This document shows positions 11,993 to 21,131 of a stretch of 64,000 nt of DNA, one piece after another; positions within the stretch are counted from its first letter, which is position 1; each line of letters opens with the position of its first letter. The translations under genes were made by a program, and so were the position numbers. The notes below the pieces were generated by a model. The model made no database searches. It was not told the DNA's origin and saw only the letters and a program-made list of their open reading frames with translations. The DNA comes from Marinicella algicola (GTDB lineage Bacteria > Pseudomonadota > Gammaproteobacteria > Xanthomonadales > Marinicellaceae), in contig NZ_JAQOMR010000001.1 of NCBI RefSeq assembly GCF_028401385.1, forward strand, positions 3,822,501-3,886,500, written 5' to 3'.

Positions 11993-13306
11993 TTACTTCG
12001 GATATCCGGCCTTCATCATCTCACGCGAGGTCAGCTGCTGCGCGTTCGACAACGCCTGATCCGCTGAGACATTGCCGGCAAGGGCAGAGGAGAACTGCTG
12101 GCCAACCGCCGTACCGATACCCTGAAATTCCGGGATCGAAACGAACTGCGCGCCGGTATAGGGGATCTCCTGAACCGAAGGCTTCTTGGTGTCGACCGCG
12201 TTGATCGATTCCAGCGTCATTTCGGCGAAGGGCGCGGCCTTCTCGTAGTCCGCGTTTTTGTAGAGCGAGGTGCGGGTGCCGGGAGGTGCCGCGCGCCAGC
12301 CATCCTGCTTGGCCACGAGATCGGTGTATTGCTTGGAGGTTGCCCAGGCGACGAAGGCCTTGGCCGCATCCGCCTTCTGTGTCGATGCCGGAATGGCGAG
12401 GTTCCACGACCACAGCCAGTTGCCGCGGTTGCCGATATCGCCCTTTTCCGGGAACAGTGCAAAGCCGACATTGTCAGCGACCTTGGATTCATCCGGGTCG
12501 GTCACGAAAGAGGCGGCGACGGTGGCATCGATCCACATGCCGCACTTGCCCTGCTGGAACAGCGCGAGGTTCTCGTTAAAGCCGTTGGACGAAGCGCCGG
12601 GCGGACCGTAATTGTTCATCAGCTCGAGATAGTCCGTCAGCGTGGCCTTCCACTCCGGGGTGTCGAACTGCGGCTTCCAGTCCATGTCGAACCAGCGCGC
12701 GCCGTAGGAATTGGACATGGCGCCGAGGAAGGCCATGTTCTCGCCCCAGCCAGCCTTGCCGCGCAGGCAGATGCCGTAAATGCCATTGTCCTTGTCGGTC
12801 ATGGCAGCGGCGGCCTTCTTGATGTCGACCCATTTGGGCTTGGACGGAATGCTCACACCGGCCTTTTCGGCCAGGTCCGTGCGATACATCACCATGGCGC
12901 TTTCACCGTAGAACGGTGCTGCGTAGAGCGTGTCGTCAACCGAGAGACCGCCGGCAATGGCCGGCAGGAGGTCGGCCGCATCGTAATCGGCCGGCAGGTC
13001 GTCGATCGCCAGCAACCAGTTCTGCTTGGCCCAGATCGGCACTTCGTAATTGCCGATGGTCAGAACGTCGTACTGGCCGCTGTTTGTGGCGATGTCGGTG
13101 GTGACCCGCTGGCGCAGCACGTTCTCTTCGAGCGTGACCCATTCGAGGTCGATGTCCGGATGCTGCGCGGTGAAGTCGTCGGTGAGCTTCTGCATGCGGA
13201 TCATGTCACCGTTGTTGACGGTGGCGATCGTCAGCGTTTCGGCCGAAGCGGCGCCGGTAAACGCGACAACGGAACACGCGCCCAGAAGTATCGTGTGCAG
13301 TCTCAT
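11993..13306 (-). CDS. smoE: Polyol ABC transporter substrate-binding protein
   Basis: Periplasmic solute-binding protein of the CUT1 family, 437 residues, intact. The signal peptide is LHTILLGACSVVAFTGAASA with cleavage expected before ETLTIATVN. The mature protein carries the family-1 features TIGNYEVPIWAKQNWL and FYGESAMVMYRTDL, and WIDATVAASFV further on. The start is chosen because GGGAGGA lies just upstream of this ATG. It is similar in style to SmoE, the sorbitol/mannitol receptor. It leads the transporter operon, just downstream of the regulator on the same strand. Confidence 0.9.
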   Translation of the reverse strand: MRLHTILLGACSVVAFTGAASAETLTIATVNNGDMIRMQKLTDDFTAQHPDIDLEWVTLEENVLRQRVTTDIATNSGQYDVLTIGNYEVPIWAKQNWLLAIDDLPADYDAADLLPAIAGGLSVDDTLYAAPFYGESAMVMYRTDLAEKAGVSIPSKPKWVDIKKAAAAMTDKDNGIYGICLRGKAGWGENMAFLGAMSNSYGARWFDMDWKPQFDTPEWKATLTDYLELMNNYGPPGASSNGFNENLALFQQGKCGMWIDATVAASFVTDPDESKVADNVGFALFPEKGDIGNRGNWLWSWNLAIPASTQKADAAKAFVAWATSKQYTDLVAKQDGWRAAPPGTRTSLYKNADYEKAAPFAEMTLESINAVDTKKPSVQEIPYTGAQFVSIPEFQGIGTAVGQQFSSALAGNVSADQALSNAQQLTSREMMKAGYPK

Positions 13307-13321
13307 ACTCGTTCCTCCCTC

Positions 13322-13420
13322 AGAATTGAGCAATAGCTTATGCTGTGGGCAATTACCCAGCATTCATTGCGAAGTGTCAAGTGGGCGAATGCTCAAATCC
13401 TGGGCGAATATTACAATCTA
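13322..13420 (-). promoter_or_regulatory. Candidate promoter/operator of the polyol operon
   Basis: The gap between the regulator gene and smoE holds repeated related motifs. TTGAGCA occurs at 13326-13332 and inverted at 13390-13396. GGGCAATT occurs at 13347 and GGGCGAAT at 13383 and 13402. An imperfect inverted repeat ATGCTgtGGG/CCCAGCAT lies at 13340-13363. The spacing suggests a cluster of binding sites for the adjacent SorC-type regulator. This is a reading of sequence pattern only. Confidence 0.45.
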
Positions 13421-13516
13421 TTGTTTTACAAAGCGAAAATTTGACGCGCGAGATCCGCAAGCGATGGTCAATCACCGCGGTCAGGACGAACAGCAACATC
13501 AGGTTTTGAAAGAACG

Positions 13517-14468
13517 CTATTCTTTCAGTAGAAACCGCGCGGCGTCCTCATCGGTGATCAGTGCATTAATCAGGCCACCGTTCAGCGCGGCGCGGATGGC
13601 GCGGTGCTTGGGTTTGCCGCGCGCCATGCCGAAGATGATGGTGTCATCGGCATGGGGCAGGGGAATGCTGGCCACGCGCTGGTTGATCGGGTGATCGAGC
13701 AGCTTGCCGTCGTCATCGAACAGCCAGCCGCAAATTTCACCCGCCGCACCGGCGGCAACCAGTTCGGTCATCTCGTCTGCGGTCAGGAAGCCGTCCAGCA
13801 GCAGCGGTGCTTTGGGCCGAGTTCGCCGATGCCGACAAAGGTGACATCGGCCTTGCCGCCGAGCTCCAGCGTCGGTTTCACCAGTGGCTGGGCGTGGAAC
13901 AGCGCACGTTCTTCCGGTGTGGACACCAGCACCGGCAGCGGCATTGGGAAATGCCGTGCCTGGATTGCGTCGGCCATCAGGAAGATGACGTTGTAATAGG
14001 CCGCCGAACCGTCGGGGCTGATATTGCCGGTGAGCGAAACGATACGATGTTGCGGGCAGGCCATCGGCGGTAATTGCTCCACCGCCGAGCGCAGCGTGCG
14101 CCCCGTCCCCATGGCCAGCACGGTCGGCTCGCTGCGCTTCAGCCAGCGCTCGATTTCAGCGGCCCCTTCTTCGGCAATTCCCGTCGGTGCCGTGTCGGAT
14201 TCAGGGGCACTGGGCACGACCTGAACCTGTTTCAGGCGATAGCGCTCCTGAAGCGCGGCCGAAAGCGCCATACAATTGGCAATCGGGTGGTCGAGGCGCA
14301 CCTTGATCAGCCGCTCGGACATGGCCAGCGAGACCAGCCGCTGGGCGCTCTGGCGGGAAACGCCCATGGCGGCGGCAATCTCGTCCTGCGTCCGGCCTGC
14401 GACATAATAGAGCCAGCCAGCCCTTGCGGCGTCGTCGAGGCGCGATACGCTGCCGGATTTTTCGCCAT
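13517..14468 (-). CDS. SorC-type sugar-binding transcriptional regulator, frameshifted
   Basis: A DNA-binding regulator of the SorC/DeoR group that senses a phosphorylated sugar. The N-terminal helix-turn-helix is GRTQDEIAAAMGVSRQSAQR. The large C-terminal sugar-binding domain includes LAMGTGRTLRSAVEQLP and GKADVTFVGIGELGP. One base is missing at 13811-13813, after which the frame continues APLLLDGFLTADEM to the C-terminus. A second loss in the A run near 14458 is likely: adding one A makes ATGGCG AAA AAA TCC open straight into SGSVSRLDDAARAG, which otherwise has no good start. The corrected length is 317 residues, normal for the family. It lies directly upstream of smoE on the same strand and probably controls the polyol operon. 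Confidence 0.8.
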
Positions 14469-14640
14469 GTTTTCCGCTACTCCGCCTGATTGAGCCATCG
14501 TCAATAATGCGGGCCAGAATAGTCACTTCAAAAGCTCTCTGCCAAGCCGCAGCGTGATTTTCGCTCAAAATCGATTTGACGTCCGAGCCTGATCGTAGCA
14601 CGATCCGCCGCACGCGAGGAGCATCCAAAAGCGAGGAAAA

Positions 14641-15537
14641 ATGACAAAGCGCATCGTTTTCACCGGCGGCAGCGGCAAGGCTGGACGCGAAGTGATCCCC
14701 TACTTACTGAACAAGGGCCACGACATTCTCAATCTCGATCTGGTTGCACTCGGCCACCCGCAGGTCAACACGCTTGTCACCGATCTCACCGATAGCGGCC
14801 AGGTGTTCAACGCGCTTTCGACGCATTTCGGCATGGATCGCTATGAAGACGGCAAGCTGCCCGAAGCGCCCGATGCCGTGGTGCATTTTGCTGCCATTCC
14901 GCGGGTGATGATCACGCCCGACAATGTGACCTATCAGACCAATGTAATCTCGACCTACAATGTCATTGAAGCTGCGATGAAGCTTGGCGTGCGCAAGGTC
15001 ATCATCGCCTCCAGCGAAACAACCTATGGTGTCTGTTTTGCCGAAGGCGACCGGGACTACCACGCTTTTCCGCTGGAAGAGGATTACGATGTCGATCCGC
15101 TCGACAGCTACGGGCTTTCCAAGGTCTGCAACGAGAAGACCGCGCGGGCCTTTGCCCTGCGCTACGGCGCCGATATCTACGCGCTTCGCATCGGCAATGT
15201 GATCTCGCCGGATGACTACAGCAATTTCCCCGGCTTCCTCGCCGATCCGCCATCGCGTAAGCGCAATGCCTGGAGCTATATCGATGCCCGCGATCTGGGC
15301 CAGATCGTCGATCTCTGCCTGCAAAAGGATGGGCTCGGCTTCGAGGTCTTCAACGCCACCAATGACACGATCACGGCCAACGAGAAAACCGTTGATTTCC
15401 TGAAGACATATGCGCCGAACACGCCGATCACGCGGGAAATGGGTGACTATGAAGCCCCGCTTTCCAACCGCAAGATCCGCGAGGTTCTGGGGTTCAGGGA
15501 GGAACACGACTGGCGGAAATACGTGCCTGAGCGCTGA
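14641..15537 (+). CDS. NAD-dependent epimerase/dehydratase (extended SDR)
   Basis: A cytoplasmic nucleotide-sugar-type epimerase or dehydrogenase of 298 residues, intact. The Rossmann motif is TGGSGKAG near residue 8. The catalytic Tyr-Lys lies in DSYGLSKVCNEK near residue 160, with the Ser in IASSETTYG before it. It starts at the first ATG after GAGGAAAA, about 170 bases from the regulator gene on the opposite strand, so the two share a promoter region. Rhizobial members of this branch often sit beside sugar operons. The substrate is unknown. Confidence 0.85.
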   Translation: MTKRIVFTGGSGKAGREVIPYLLNKGHDILNLDLVALGHPQVNTLVTDLTDSGQVFNALSTHFGMDRYEDGKLPEAPDAVVHFAAIPRVMITPDNVTYQTNVISTYNVIEAAMKLGVRKVIIASSETTYGVCFAEGDRDYHAFPLEEDYDVDPLDSYGLSKVCNEKTARAFALRYGADIYALRIGNVISPDDYSNFPGFLADPPSRKRNAWSYIDARDLGQIVDLCLQKDGLGFEVFNATNDTITANEKTVDFLKTYAPNTPITREMGDYEAPLSNRKIREVLGFREEHDWRKYVPER

Positions 15538-15655
15538 GGCCGGTCGGTTCGGGCTGCCGCGCTCCCCTACGACATGGTAATGTTTTGCGCCACAATTCAG
15601 GCGGGAATTGCTGTCTTCCTCGCGCTTGTTTCAACGTGCAGAAAGGAAGACGTCC

Positions 15656-16192
15656 ATGAGAATGCGTAGGATTGTGTATGCGGGTGTTGCCGCTTCGGTG
15701 ATTGGTGTTCTCTCGCTTCAGACCGCCGCCTCGGCTGCAGAATTGTTTGATTCCGGCGGGACCTGGAATGCTGTCTGCGACAGTCATATGACCTGCCGGC
15801 TGACCACCAGCCGGATGCCGGCCAATGATGGAGGGCTCGCTATTCCCTCTTTCGTCAGGGCCGATAAGGCTAATGCGCCGGTCGCCATGGTGCTGCCGAC
15901 AATCAACGGGATTGAAACACTCAGTCGTGACGGGGTGTTCACGATCTCGGTCGATGGTCAGGAGGTTGCCACCATTCCGGTCAAGAACCTGAGAAAGGAC
16001 GATGCCGAGGGCGGCTATGTAACCCATGACCAGACGCTGGTTCAGCCTGTGCTGGCGGCAGCGCGTGTTGGTCGCGACGAGATCATGGTCAGCTATCTCG
16101 GTCCCGATGATCAGGAGGTCGCCACCGCTGACCTGACCGGACTCCACGCAAGCCTCGACTGGCTCGACCGCCAGCAGGGCCACGGCTCCTAG
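15656..16192 (+). CDS. Secreted DUF1176-like protein
   Basis: A 178-residue protein with a signal peptide (MRMRRIVYAGVAASVIGVLS, cleavage near AASAA). The mature start GTWNAVCDSHMTCRLTTSRM matches the WxxxCD...CxL opening of the DUF1176 family, with two cysteines likely forming a disulfide. It is about half the usual DUF1176 length and may be a single-domain form. AAGGAAG precedes the ATG. Its function is unknown, and periplasmic location is inferred. Confidence 0.65.
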   Translation: MRMRRIVYAGVAASVIGVLSLQTAASAAELFDSGGTWNAVCDSHMTCRLTTSRMPANDGGLAIPSFVRADKANAPVAMVLPTINGIETLSRDGVFTISVDGQEVATIPVKNLRKDDAEGGYVTHDQTLVQPVLAAARVGRDEIMVSYLGPDDQEVATADLTGLHASLDWLDRQQGHGS

Positions 16193-16292
16193 AGCATTTC
16201 ACAGTCAGATGGAACCACTTGGCGTCCGTGAAAATGCGTCAAAACAAATAGATGGAGCGGCTCGGTGTTTCCGTGAAACGCGGAGCTGCTCT
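16191..16292 (+). repeat. Rhizobial-style intergenic repeat (AGAGC...GCTCT)
   Basis: About 100 bases bounded by AGAGCATTTCAC and GAGCTGCTCT. Inside lie GAAAATGCGTCAAAACAAAT and a CGTGAAACGCGGAG segment. This composition matches a class of short dispersed intergenic palindromic elements common in Rhizobiales. The left edge overlaps the stop codon of the preceding gene. Other copies would have to be sought elsewhere in the genome. Confidence 0.5.
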
Positions 16293-16302
16293 AAGCTGGC
16301 CT

Positions 16303-16340
16303 GAAACCCGCGCCTGCATCGCGATGCAGGCGCGGGTTTC
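16303..16340. terminator. Perfect 38-base palindrome, probable bidirectional hairpin
   Basis: GAAACCCGCGCCTGCATCG is followed at once by its exact reverse complement, giving 19-bp arms with no spacer. The outer GAAA/TTTC ends give short T runs on either strand. It sits in the 285-base gap between two plus-strand genes and most likely ends the upstream transcript. Confidence 0.6.
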
Positions 16341-16477
16341 CGCCGGCCTTGTCGTGGGTATGGCACCGGCAAAAACGGTTGCGCCGGGGCGCTTGCGCTT
16401 GCAGGGCAAGCAGCGCTGACCTACATCGAATAGCATATGTTTTTTGCGACAGGCGCGACTGCCGGGGAGCTCTGCCG

Positions 16478-17188
16478 ATGCTGATGACTGCGGCGCGTCA
16501 AGCGTTTTCAGACCTGATCGATCCCAAGATGCGCGGCATATTGTGGAAGGTGTTGGGCTTGTCGCTGTTGTGCCTGATTGCGCTCTGGTTCGCGATCAGG
16601 GCGTTGTTCCTGTGGCTTGCATTTCCGTTTCTCGCCAATCTGTTTCCGACCATGCCGGAATGGACCGGTTGGATCACGTTCGTGCTGCTGATCTTTGCCG
16701 CCCTCGGGCTGGCGCTGGGGCTTGCGCTTTTGATGGCGCCGGTCTCCGCCTTTGTCGCCGGTATCTTTCTGGATGATGCGGCAGACCATATCGAGCGCCT
16801 GCACTATCCCCTTGATCCGCCCGGCACGCCGCTGCCGGTGCTGACGGCCATGAAGGAAGCGCTGAAATTTCTTGGCGTCATTATCCTCGGCAATATTTTC
16901 GCGCTGTTTCTGCTCCTGATCCCGGGCGTCAATCTGGTCGCCTTCTTTGTGGTCAACGGCTATCTTCTCGGTCGGGAATTCTTTGAATTCGCGGCGATGC
17001 GCATCATGACGCCGGAAGCCGCCAGGGCGTTCCGGCGCGAAAGAGGGTTCACCGTTTTCCTCGCCGGTCTCGTTGTCGCAGGCTTTGTCGCGATCCCGAT
17101 CGTCAATCTGGCGACCCCGCTGTTTGCGACCGCCTTCATGATGCACATCGTCAAACATCTGCGAATGGCCGATGGTTTGCGCGTTTGA
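16478..17188 (+). CDS. CysZ/EI24-like integral membrane protein
   Basis: A 236-residue inner-membrane protein with about five hydrophobic segments (for example GLSLLCLIALWFAIRALFLW and IILGNIFALFLLLIPGVNLV). The EI24/CysZ signature region FFVVNGYLLGREFFEFAAMR with following RRERG is present. Family members include the sulfate transporter CysZ, but many rhizobial copies are uncharacterised and no cys genes are adjacent. The start at ATG 16478 is favoured by GGGGAG upstream. Confidence 0.75.
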   Translation: MLMTAARQAFSDLIDPKMRGILWKVLGLSLLCLIALWFAIRALFLWLAFPFLANLFPTMPEWTGWITFVLLIFAALGLALGLALLMAPVSAFVAGIFLDDAADHIERLHYPLDPPGTPLPVLTAMKEALKFLGVIILGNIFALFLLLIPGVNLVAFFVVNGYLLGREFFEFAAMRIMTPEAARAFRRERGFTVFLAGLVVAGFVAIPIVNLATPLFATAFMMHIVKHLRMADGLRV

Positions 17189-17306
17189 TGCAGAAAATTC
17201 GACATTCTTGCAATAAACGGCGAATAAACAGGTCTTGAATCGAAGACTTGCCAAGGCTATGACCATTTCAGGGTGAACCGGGCGAATGAAGCACAGGAGC
17301 GTGAAC

Positions 17307-18162
17307 ATGGATCGTATCGTTTATCTGAACGGAGAATGGTTGCCGGAAGGTGAGGCGAAGGTGTCGATCTTCGACCGCGGCTATGTCTTTGCAGACGCGA
17401 TCTACGAGGTTACCTGCGTCCTCGACGGCAAGCTCCTCGACTATTCCGGCCATGCCGCGCGGCTGAAACGGTCGACCGATGCAATCGGCATCAAACTGCC
17501 CGTCGATGACGACGGCCTGCTCGCCCTGCACCGGGAAATCGCGACCCGCAACGACATGAGCAATGGCCTGATTTACCTGCAGGTCTCGCGCGGCAATCCG
17601 GGCGACCGGGATTTCATGTTCGAAAGCAACATGGAGCCGACCTTCTCGATGTTCACCCAGAAGAAGAATGTGATCGACACGCCGACGGCGAAAACGGCAT
17701 CTCCGTGGTCACGCTTGAGGATCTGCGCTGGGGACGCTGCGACATCAAGACCACCCAATTGCTCTATCCCAGCCTTGCCAAGATGGAAGCGCACGAAAAA
17801 GGTGCCGACGATGCCTGGCTGGTCAAGGATGGCTTCGTCACCGAGCAGACCTCGGCCACCGCCTATATCGTCACCCAGGACGATGTGATCGTGACCCGGC
17901 CGCTGTCGCGTGTGGTGTTGCCCGGCATTACCCGCGTCTCGGCGCTGGAGATCGCCGCACGCAACGGCTTCAAGGTGGAAGAGCGCGCCTTCAGCGTCGA
18001 TGAGGTCAAGGGCGCGAAGGAAGCCTTTATACCTCCGCCAGCAATTTCGTCACCCCGGTCATCGCCGTGGACGGCCAGCCGATCGGTGACGGTAAACCGG
18101 GTCCGACAAGCGTGAAACTGCGCGCGCTTTACATCGAGGATCGCCGCGCCAACGCGATCTGA
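17307..18162 (+). CDS. D-amino-acid transaminase (PLP class IV), two frameshifts
   Basis: A PLP enzyme that moves the amino group between D-amino acids and 2-oxo acids. The N-terminus IVYLNGEWLPEGEAKVSIFD and RGYVFADAIYE are class-IV hallmarks. The catalytic lysine lies in RCDIKTTQLL. Two bases are missing. One is near 17689, after which reading resumes NGISVVTLEDLRWGRCD. The other is in the T run at 18026-18028, after which it reads YTSASNFVTPVIAVDG, the conserved C-terminal block. The corrected length is 285 residues, typical for the enzyme. A distinction from branched-chain aminotransferase rests on length and the TSASNFVTPV block. Confidence 0.85.
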
Positions 18163-18315
18163 TGCGGCATTCGTCGTCAGCCTCTTCGCCAATATGTTTT
18201 CATGCCGCCATGTCTATGGCGGCATTTTTGATGTCGTATCATGTCGTTTTCAGACATGGATCGGCCTTTGTCCCGGCAGATGATGAAGCTTCATAACAAA
18301 GTCCGGGAGGAAGAC

Positions 18316-19511
18316 ATGGCAACTGCATCAAACCGAGGCGTTATATTTCAGGGCGCCGGAAAAGTGACTGTCGAAACGATCGATTTTCCGAAACTGGCGC
18401 TGGGAGACCGCCGGTGCGATCACGGTGTGATTCTGAAAATCCTGACCACCAATATCTGCGGCTCCGACCAGCATATGGTGCGCGGCCGCACCACTGCGCC
18501 TCAGGGCCTTGTGCTCGGACATGAAATCACCGGACAGGTGATCGAATGCGGCCGCGATGTGGAGTTCATTTGTGTCGGCGACGTCGTTTCCGTGCCGTTC
18601 AACATTGCCTGCGGACGCTGCCGCAATTGCAAGGAAGGCAAGACCGGCATCTGCCTCAACGTCAACCCGTCGCGGCCGGGTGCGGCCTACGGCTATGTCG
18701 ACATGGGCGGCTGGGTCGGCGGCCAGGCCGAATACGTCATGGTGCCCTATGCCGATTTCAACCTGCTGAAATTTCCCGATCGCGAACAGGCGATGGAGAA
18801 AATCACCGACCTGACATTGCTCTCCGACATCTTCCCGACCGGCTTCCACGGTTGCGTGACAGCGGGCGTTGGTCCGGGGTCGATTGTCTATATCGCCGGC
18901 GCCGGGCCGGTGGGCCTTGCCGCCGCCGCTTCTGCAAGGCTTCTGGGGCGGCCTGCGTCATTGTCGGCGACATGATCCCGGAGCGCCTGAGCCAAGCCAA
19001 GAGCTTCGGCTGCGAGGTCGTGGACCTCAGGCAGGATGCGACAATGCAGGATATGATTGAGCAAATCACCGGTTCACCGGAGGTCGATGCGTTTGTCGAC
19101 TGCGTCGGGTTCGAGGCCCATGGCTGCGGCCATGATCACGGGCATGAACAGCCTGCCACCGTGCTGAACTCGGCGATGGATCTGACACGCGCCGGCGGAC
19201 AGATCGGCATTCCGGGGCTTTATGTGACCGAGGATCCGGGCGCTGAGGACAAGGCCGCCCAGAAAGGCGCGCTCAGCCTGCGCTTCGGTCTCGGCTGGGC
19301 CAAGTCGCATTCCTTCCACACCGGCCAATGCCCGGTGATGCGCTATAACCGGGCGCTGATGCAGGCCATTCTGTTCGGGCGGGTGGATATCGCCAAGGCT
19401 GTGAATGTCGAACTCATCACGCTCGACGATGCCCCGCGCGGCTACGCCGATTTTGATGGCGGGGCGGCGAAGAAATTCGTTATCGATCCGCATGGCATGG
19501 TCGCCGCATAA
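18316..19511 (+). CDS. fdhA: Glutathione-independent formaldehyde dehydrogenase, frameshifted
   Basis: A zinc-dependent medium-chain dehydrogenase that oxidises formaldehyde with tightly bound NAD. It has the catalytic-zinc block TTNICGSDQHMVRGR and GHEITGQVIE, and the structural-zinc cysteines in CGRCRNCKEGKTGIC. The Rossmann motif is GAGPVG. One base is missing in the G run at 18945-18948, after which the frame reads AACVIVGDMIPERLSQAKSF. The corrected product is 398 residues, the normal FdhA length. GGGAGGA lies before the ATG. It stands alone, with a strong hairpin downstream. Confidence 0.88.
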
Positions 19512-19540
19512 CCCTCGGCAAGGGCGGGTCAAGAGAAACA

Positions 19541-19565
19541 GGGCCTGGCAATGATTGCCAGGCCC
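19541..19565. terminator. Hairpin between convergent fdhA and NadQ-like genes
   Basis: GGGCCTGGCAA and TTGCCAGGCCC form 11-bp arms around TGA. It lies between the stops of two convergent genes, as a shared terminator would, although neither side has a strong T tract. Confidence 0.55.
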
Positions 19566-19575
19566 CACAATGCCC

Positions 19576-20482
19576 TCACATGCGCGCGACCGGCAGGCGC
19601 GAGCCGGAAAGCGCGCGTTCCTCGCGCACCGCGTGGCGGTAGCGGAACAGCTTGGCCGGGCGGCCTCCGGTTTCGCCGGTGGTTTCGCCGGTTTCCTCGA
19701 TCAACTGCTGCTGGTCGATCTGCCGTCTGAAATTCGGCTTGTGCAGCCTGAGCCCGGCAAGCGCCTCGACACCCTTTTGCAGTTGAAGAAGCGAAAAGCA
19801 TTCGGGCATGAGTTCGAAAATCACCGGGCGGTATTTGATCTTGGCGCGCAGCCGGGCAATCGCGGTGGCCAGTATCCGGCGATGGTCTGCTGACATCGGG
19901 CGGCCGAACCAGAAGGCCGGCGCCAGTCCGGCTTCCGCGATCAGCCCCGCCTCAAACATCAACTCGTAGCGCTGCAGCACCAGTTCCTCGTTCCAGGCCA
20001 TGCCGTTGAGACCAAAGGAAAATTCCAGCCGGTGGCGGCGGGCTGCACGGCCCGGTCGCTCGCTCTCTGCCCATTGGCTCAGCATATCGGTTACCTGTTT
20101 AAGGATTTCCGGCTGTCCGGCGCGCAGGTCCTCCCATGGAAAATAGGAATACCAGTCCTTCCACAAGGGTGCACCGCCGCCGGGCGGGGCTGTTCGCGCA
20201 CCAGACCAAGATAGCTGATCGAGATGGTGCGGTGCCCGTCTTCACTCCGCTCGAAGCCACGGTCGCGGTCGGCGAAGGTGTAGAGTTGTTCGAGATAGCC
20301 GACCGGATGGCCCGTCTGGCTCTCCACCCAGGCGCGCAGCCCGCTCTGCAGGCTGCGGTGGGCACTTTCGAACGGGCCGGAGGGCAGAGCCTTCCCATGC
20401 GCACGGTCATCACCCGCGGCGCGTCATCCGTCAGCGCGGTCAAAACGGCGATCAGTTCGGGATAGGCAAGGGCCTCGGTCAC
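19576..20482 (-). CDS. nadQ: NadQ-like regulator of NAD metabolism (COG4111 type), two frameshifts
   Basis: This resembles the alphaproteobacterial NadQ group, which represses NAD synthesis genes. Its recognisable parts are an N-terminal Nudix-like domain opening YPELIAVLTALTDDAPRVMT and the ISISYLGLVREQPRP strand. A C-terminal region follows with WKDWYSYFPWEDLRAGQPEI and FELMPECFSLLQLQKGVEAL. Bases are missing in the runs at 20394-20396 and 20182-20184. With them restored the product is about 302 residues. The start is taken as GTG (TEALAYPEL). No nad genes are adjacent, so its regulon is elsewhere. The Nudix catalytic box is not seen, which fits a regulator. Confidence 0.7.
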
Positions 20483-21131
20483 GGGCGCTCCGCTGTTTCG
20501 GCAGTGACAGAGGCCGTAGCACCAAATGGAGATATCGCCAAGGCGGGGTTCAGGAGAGCACGATCTGAAGACGCGGGCACACCCGCTTGTCGATCACGTC
20601 CGGCCAAAGCGTACCTGAAATCGCGGCGACGTGTGCGCCAGCGGGTGCCGTAGGCGGCGATCAACTGGTGAAGCTGTTGCTGCAATGTCACGTGTGCGGC
20701 TCCTGAAGACTGACGATTGTCAGTTCAACGCACTTTGCGGCGGTTTCCCGCCGCCACTATGGAAAGCAATCATCCTGAAGTCCGGCCTGCGACTTTCGAA
20801 ACAGAATTGCGTCAAACCCTTCAGTTTTTTACAAAAATGTGAATTTCTTGAATTTGGGAGCTATTTCAGCGGCTTGCCTTCTGTTCAATTTGCCGGGTCT
20901 CGAGCTTTTTGATTGCACGGTCAAAAAAACGATAGTCTCGCCATCAGTGTGGCAACCGTGGTTGGGAATGGTGCCATGCACAGACTTTTGTTGGCGCCTC
21001 GGTATCTGTAACGATCCCGCAAGGCGCCGATGCGGCTTGATCCGTTGCGGCCGGCGCCCTGGTGGCAACCGCGCGGATTTCACGAAGGATCCGGCGTCAT
21101 GAAAGCCGGTCCATCGACCAACAAGGGGAAA
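20483..21131. other. Long intergenic region between NadQ-like and peptide transporter genes
   Basis: About 650 bases with no gene I can support. A short GCGGCGG-TTT-CCCGCCGC hairpin lies near 20737-20755. The downstream half should hold the promoter of the peptide transporter operon, and the other end that of the minus-strand regulator. A 70-codon minus frame at 20479-20691 has no recognisable features and is not called. Confidence 0.6.

Noticed and set aside
20479..20691. A 70-codon minus-strand frame just upstream of the NadQ-like gene
   Set aside because: No recognisable motif or good ribosome site; it could be chance, and the region may be the regulator's leader.
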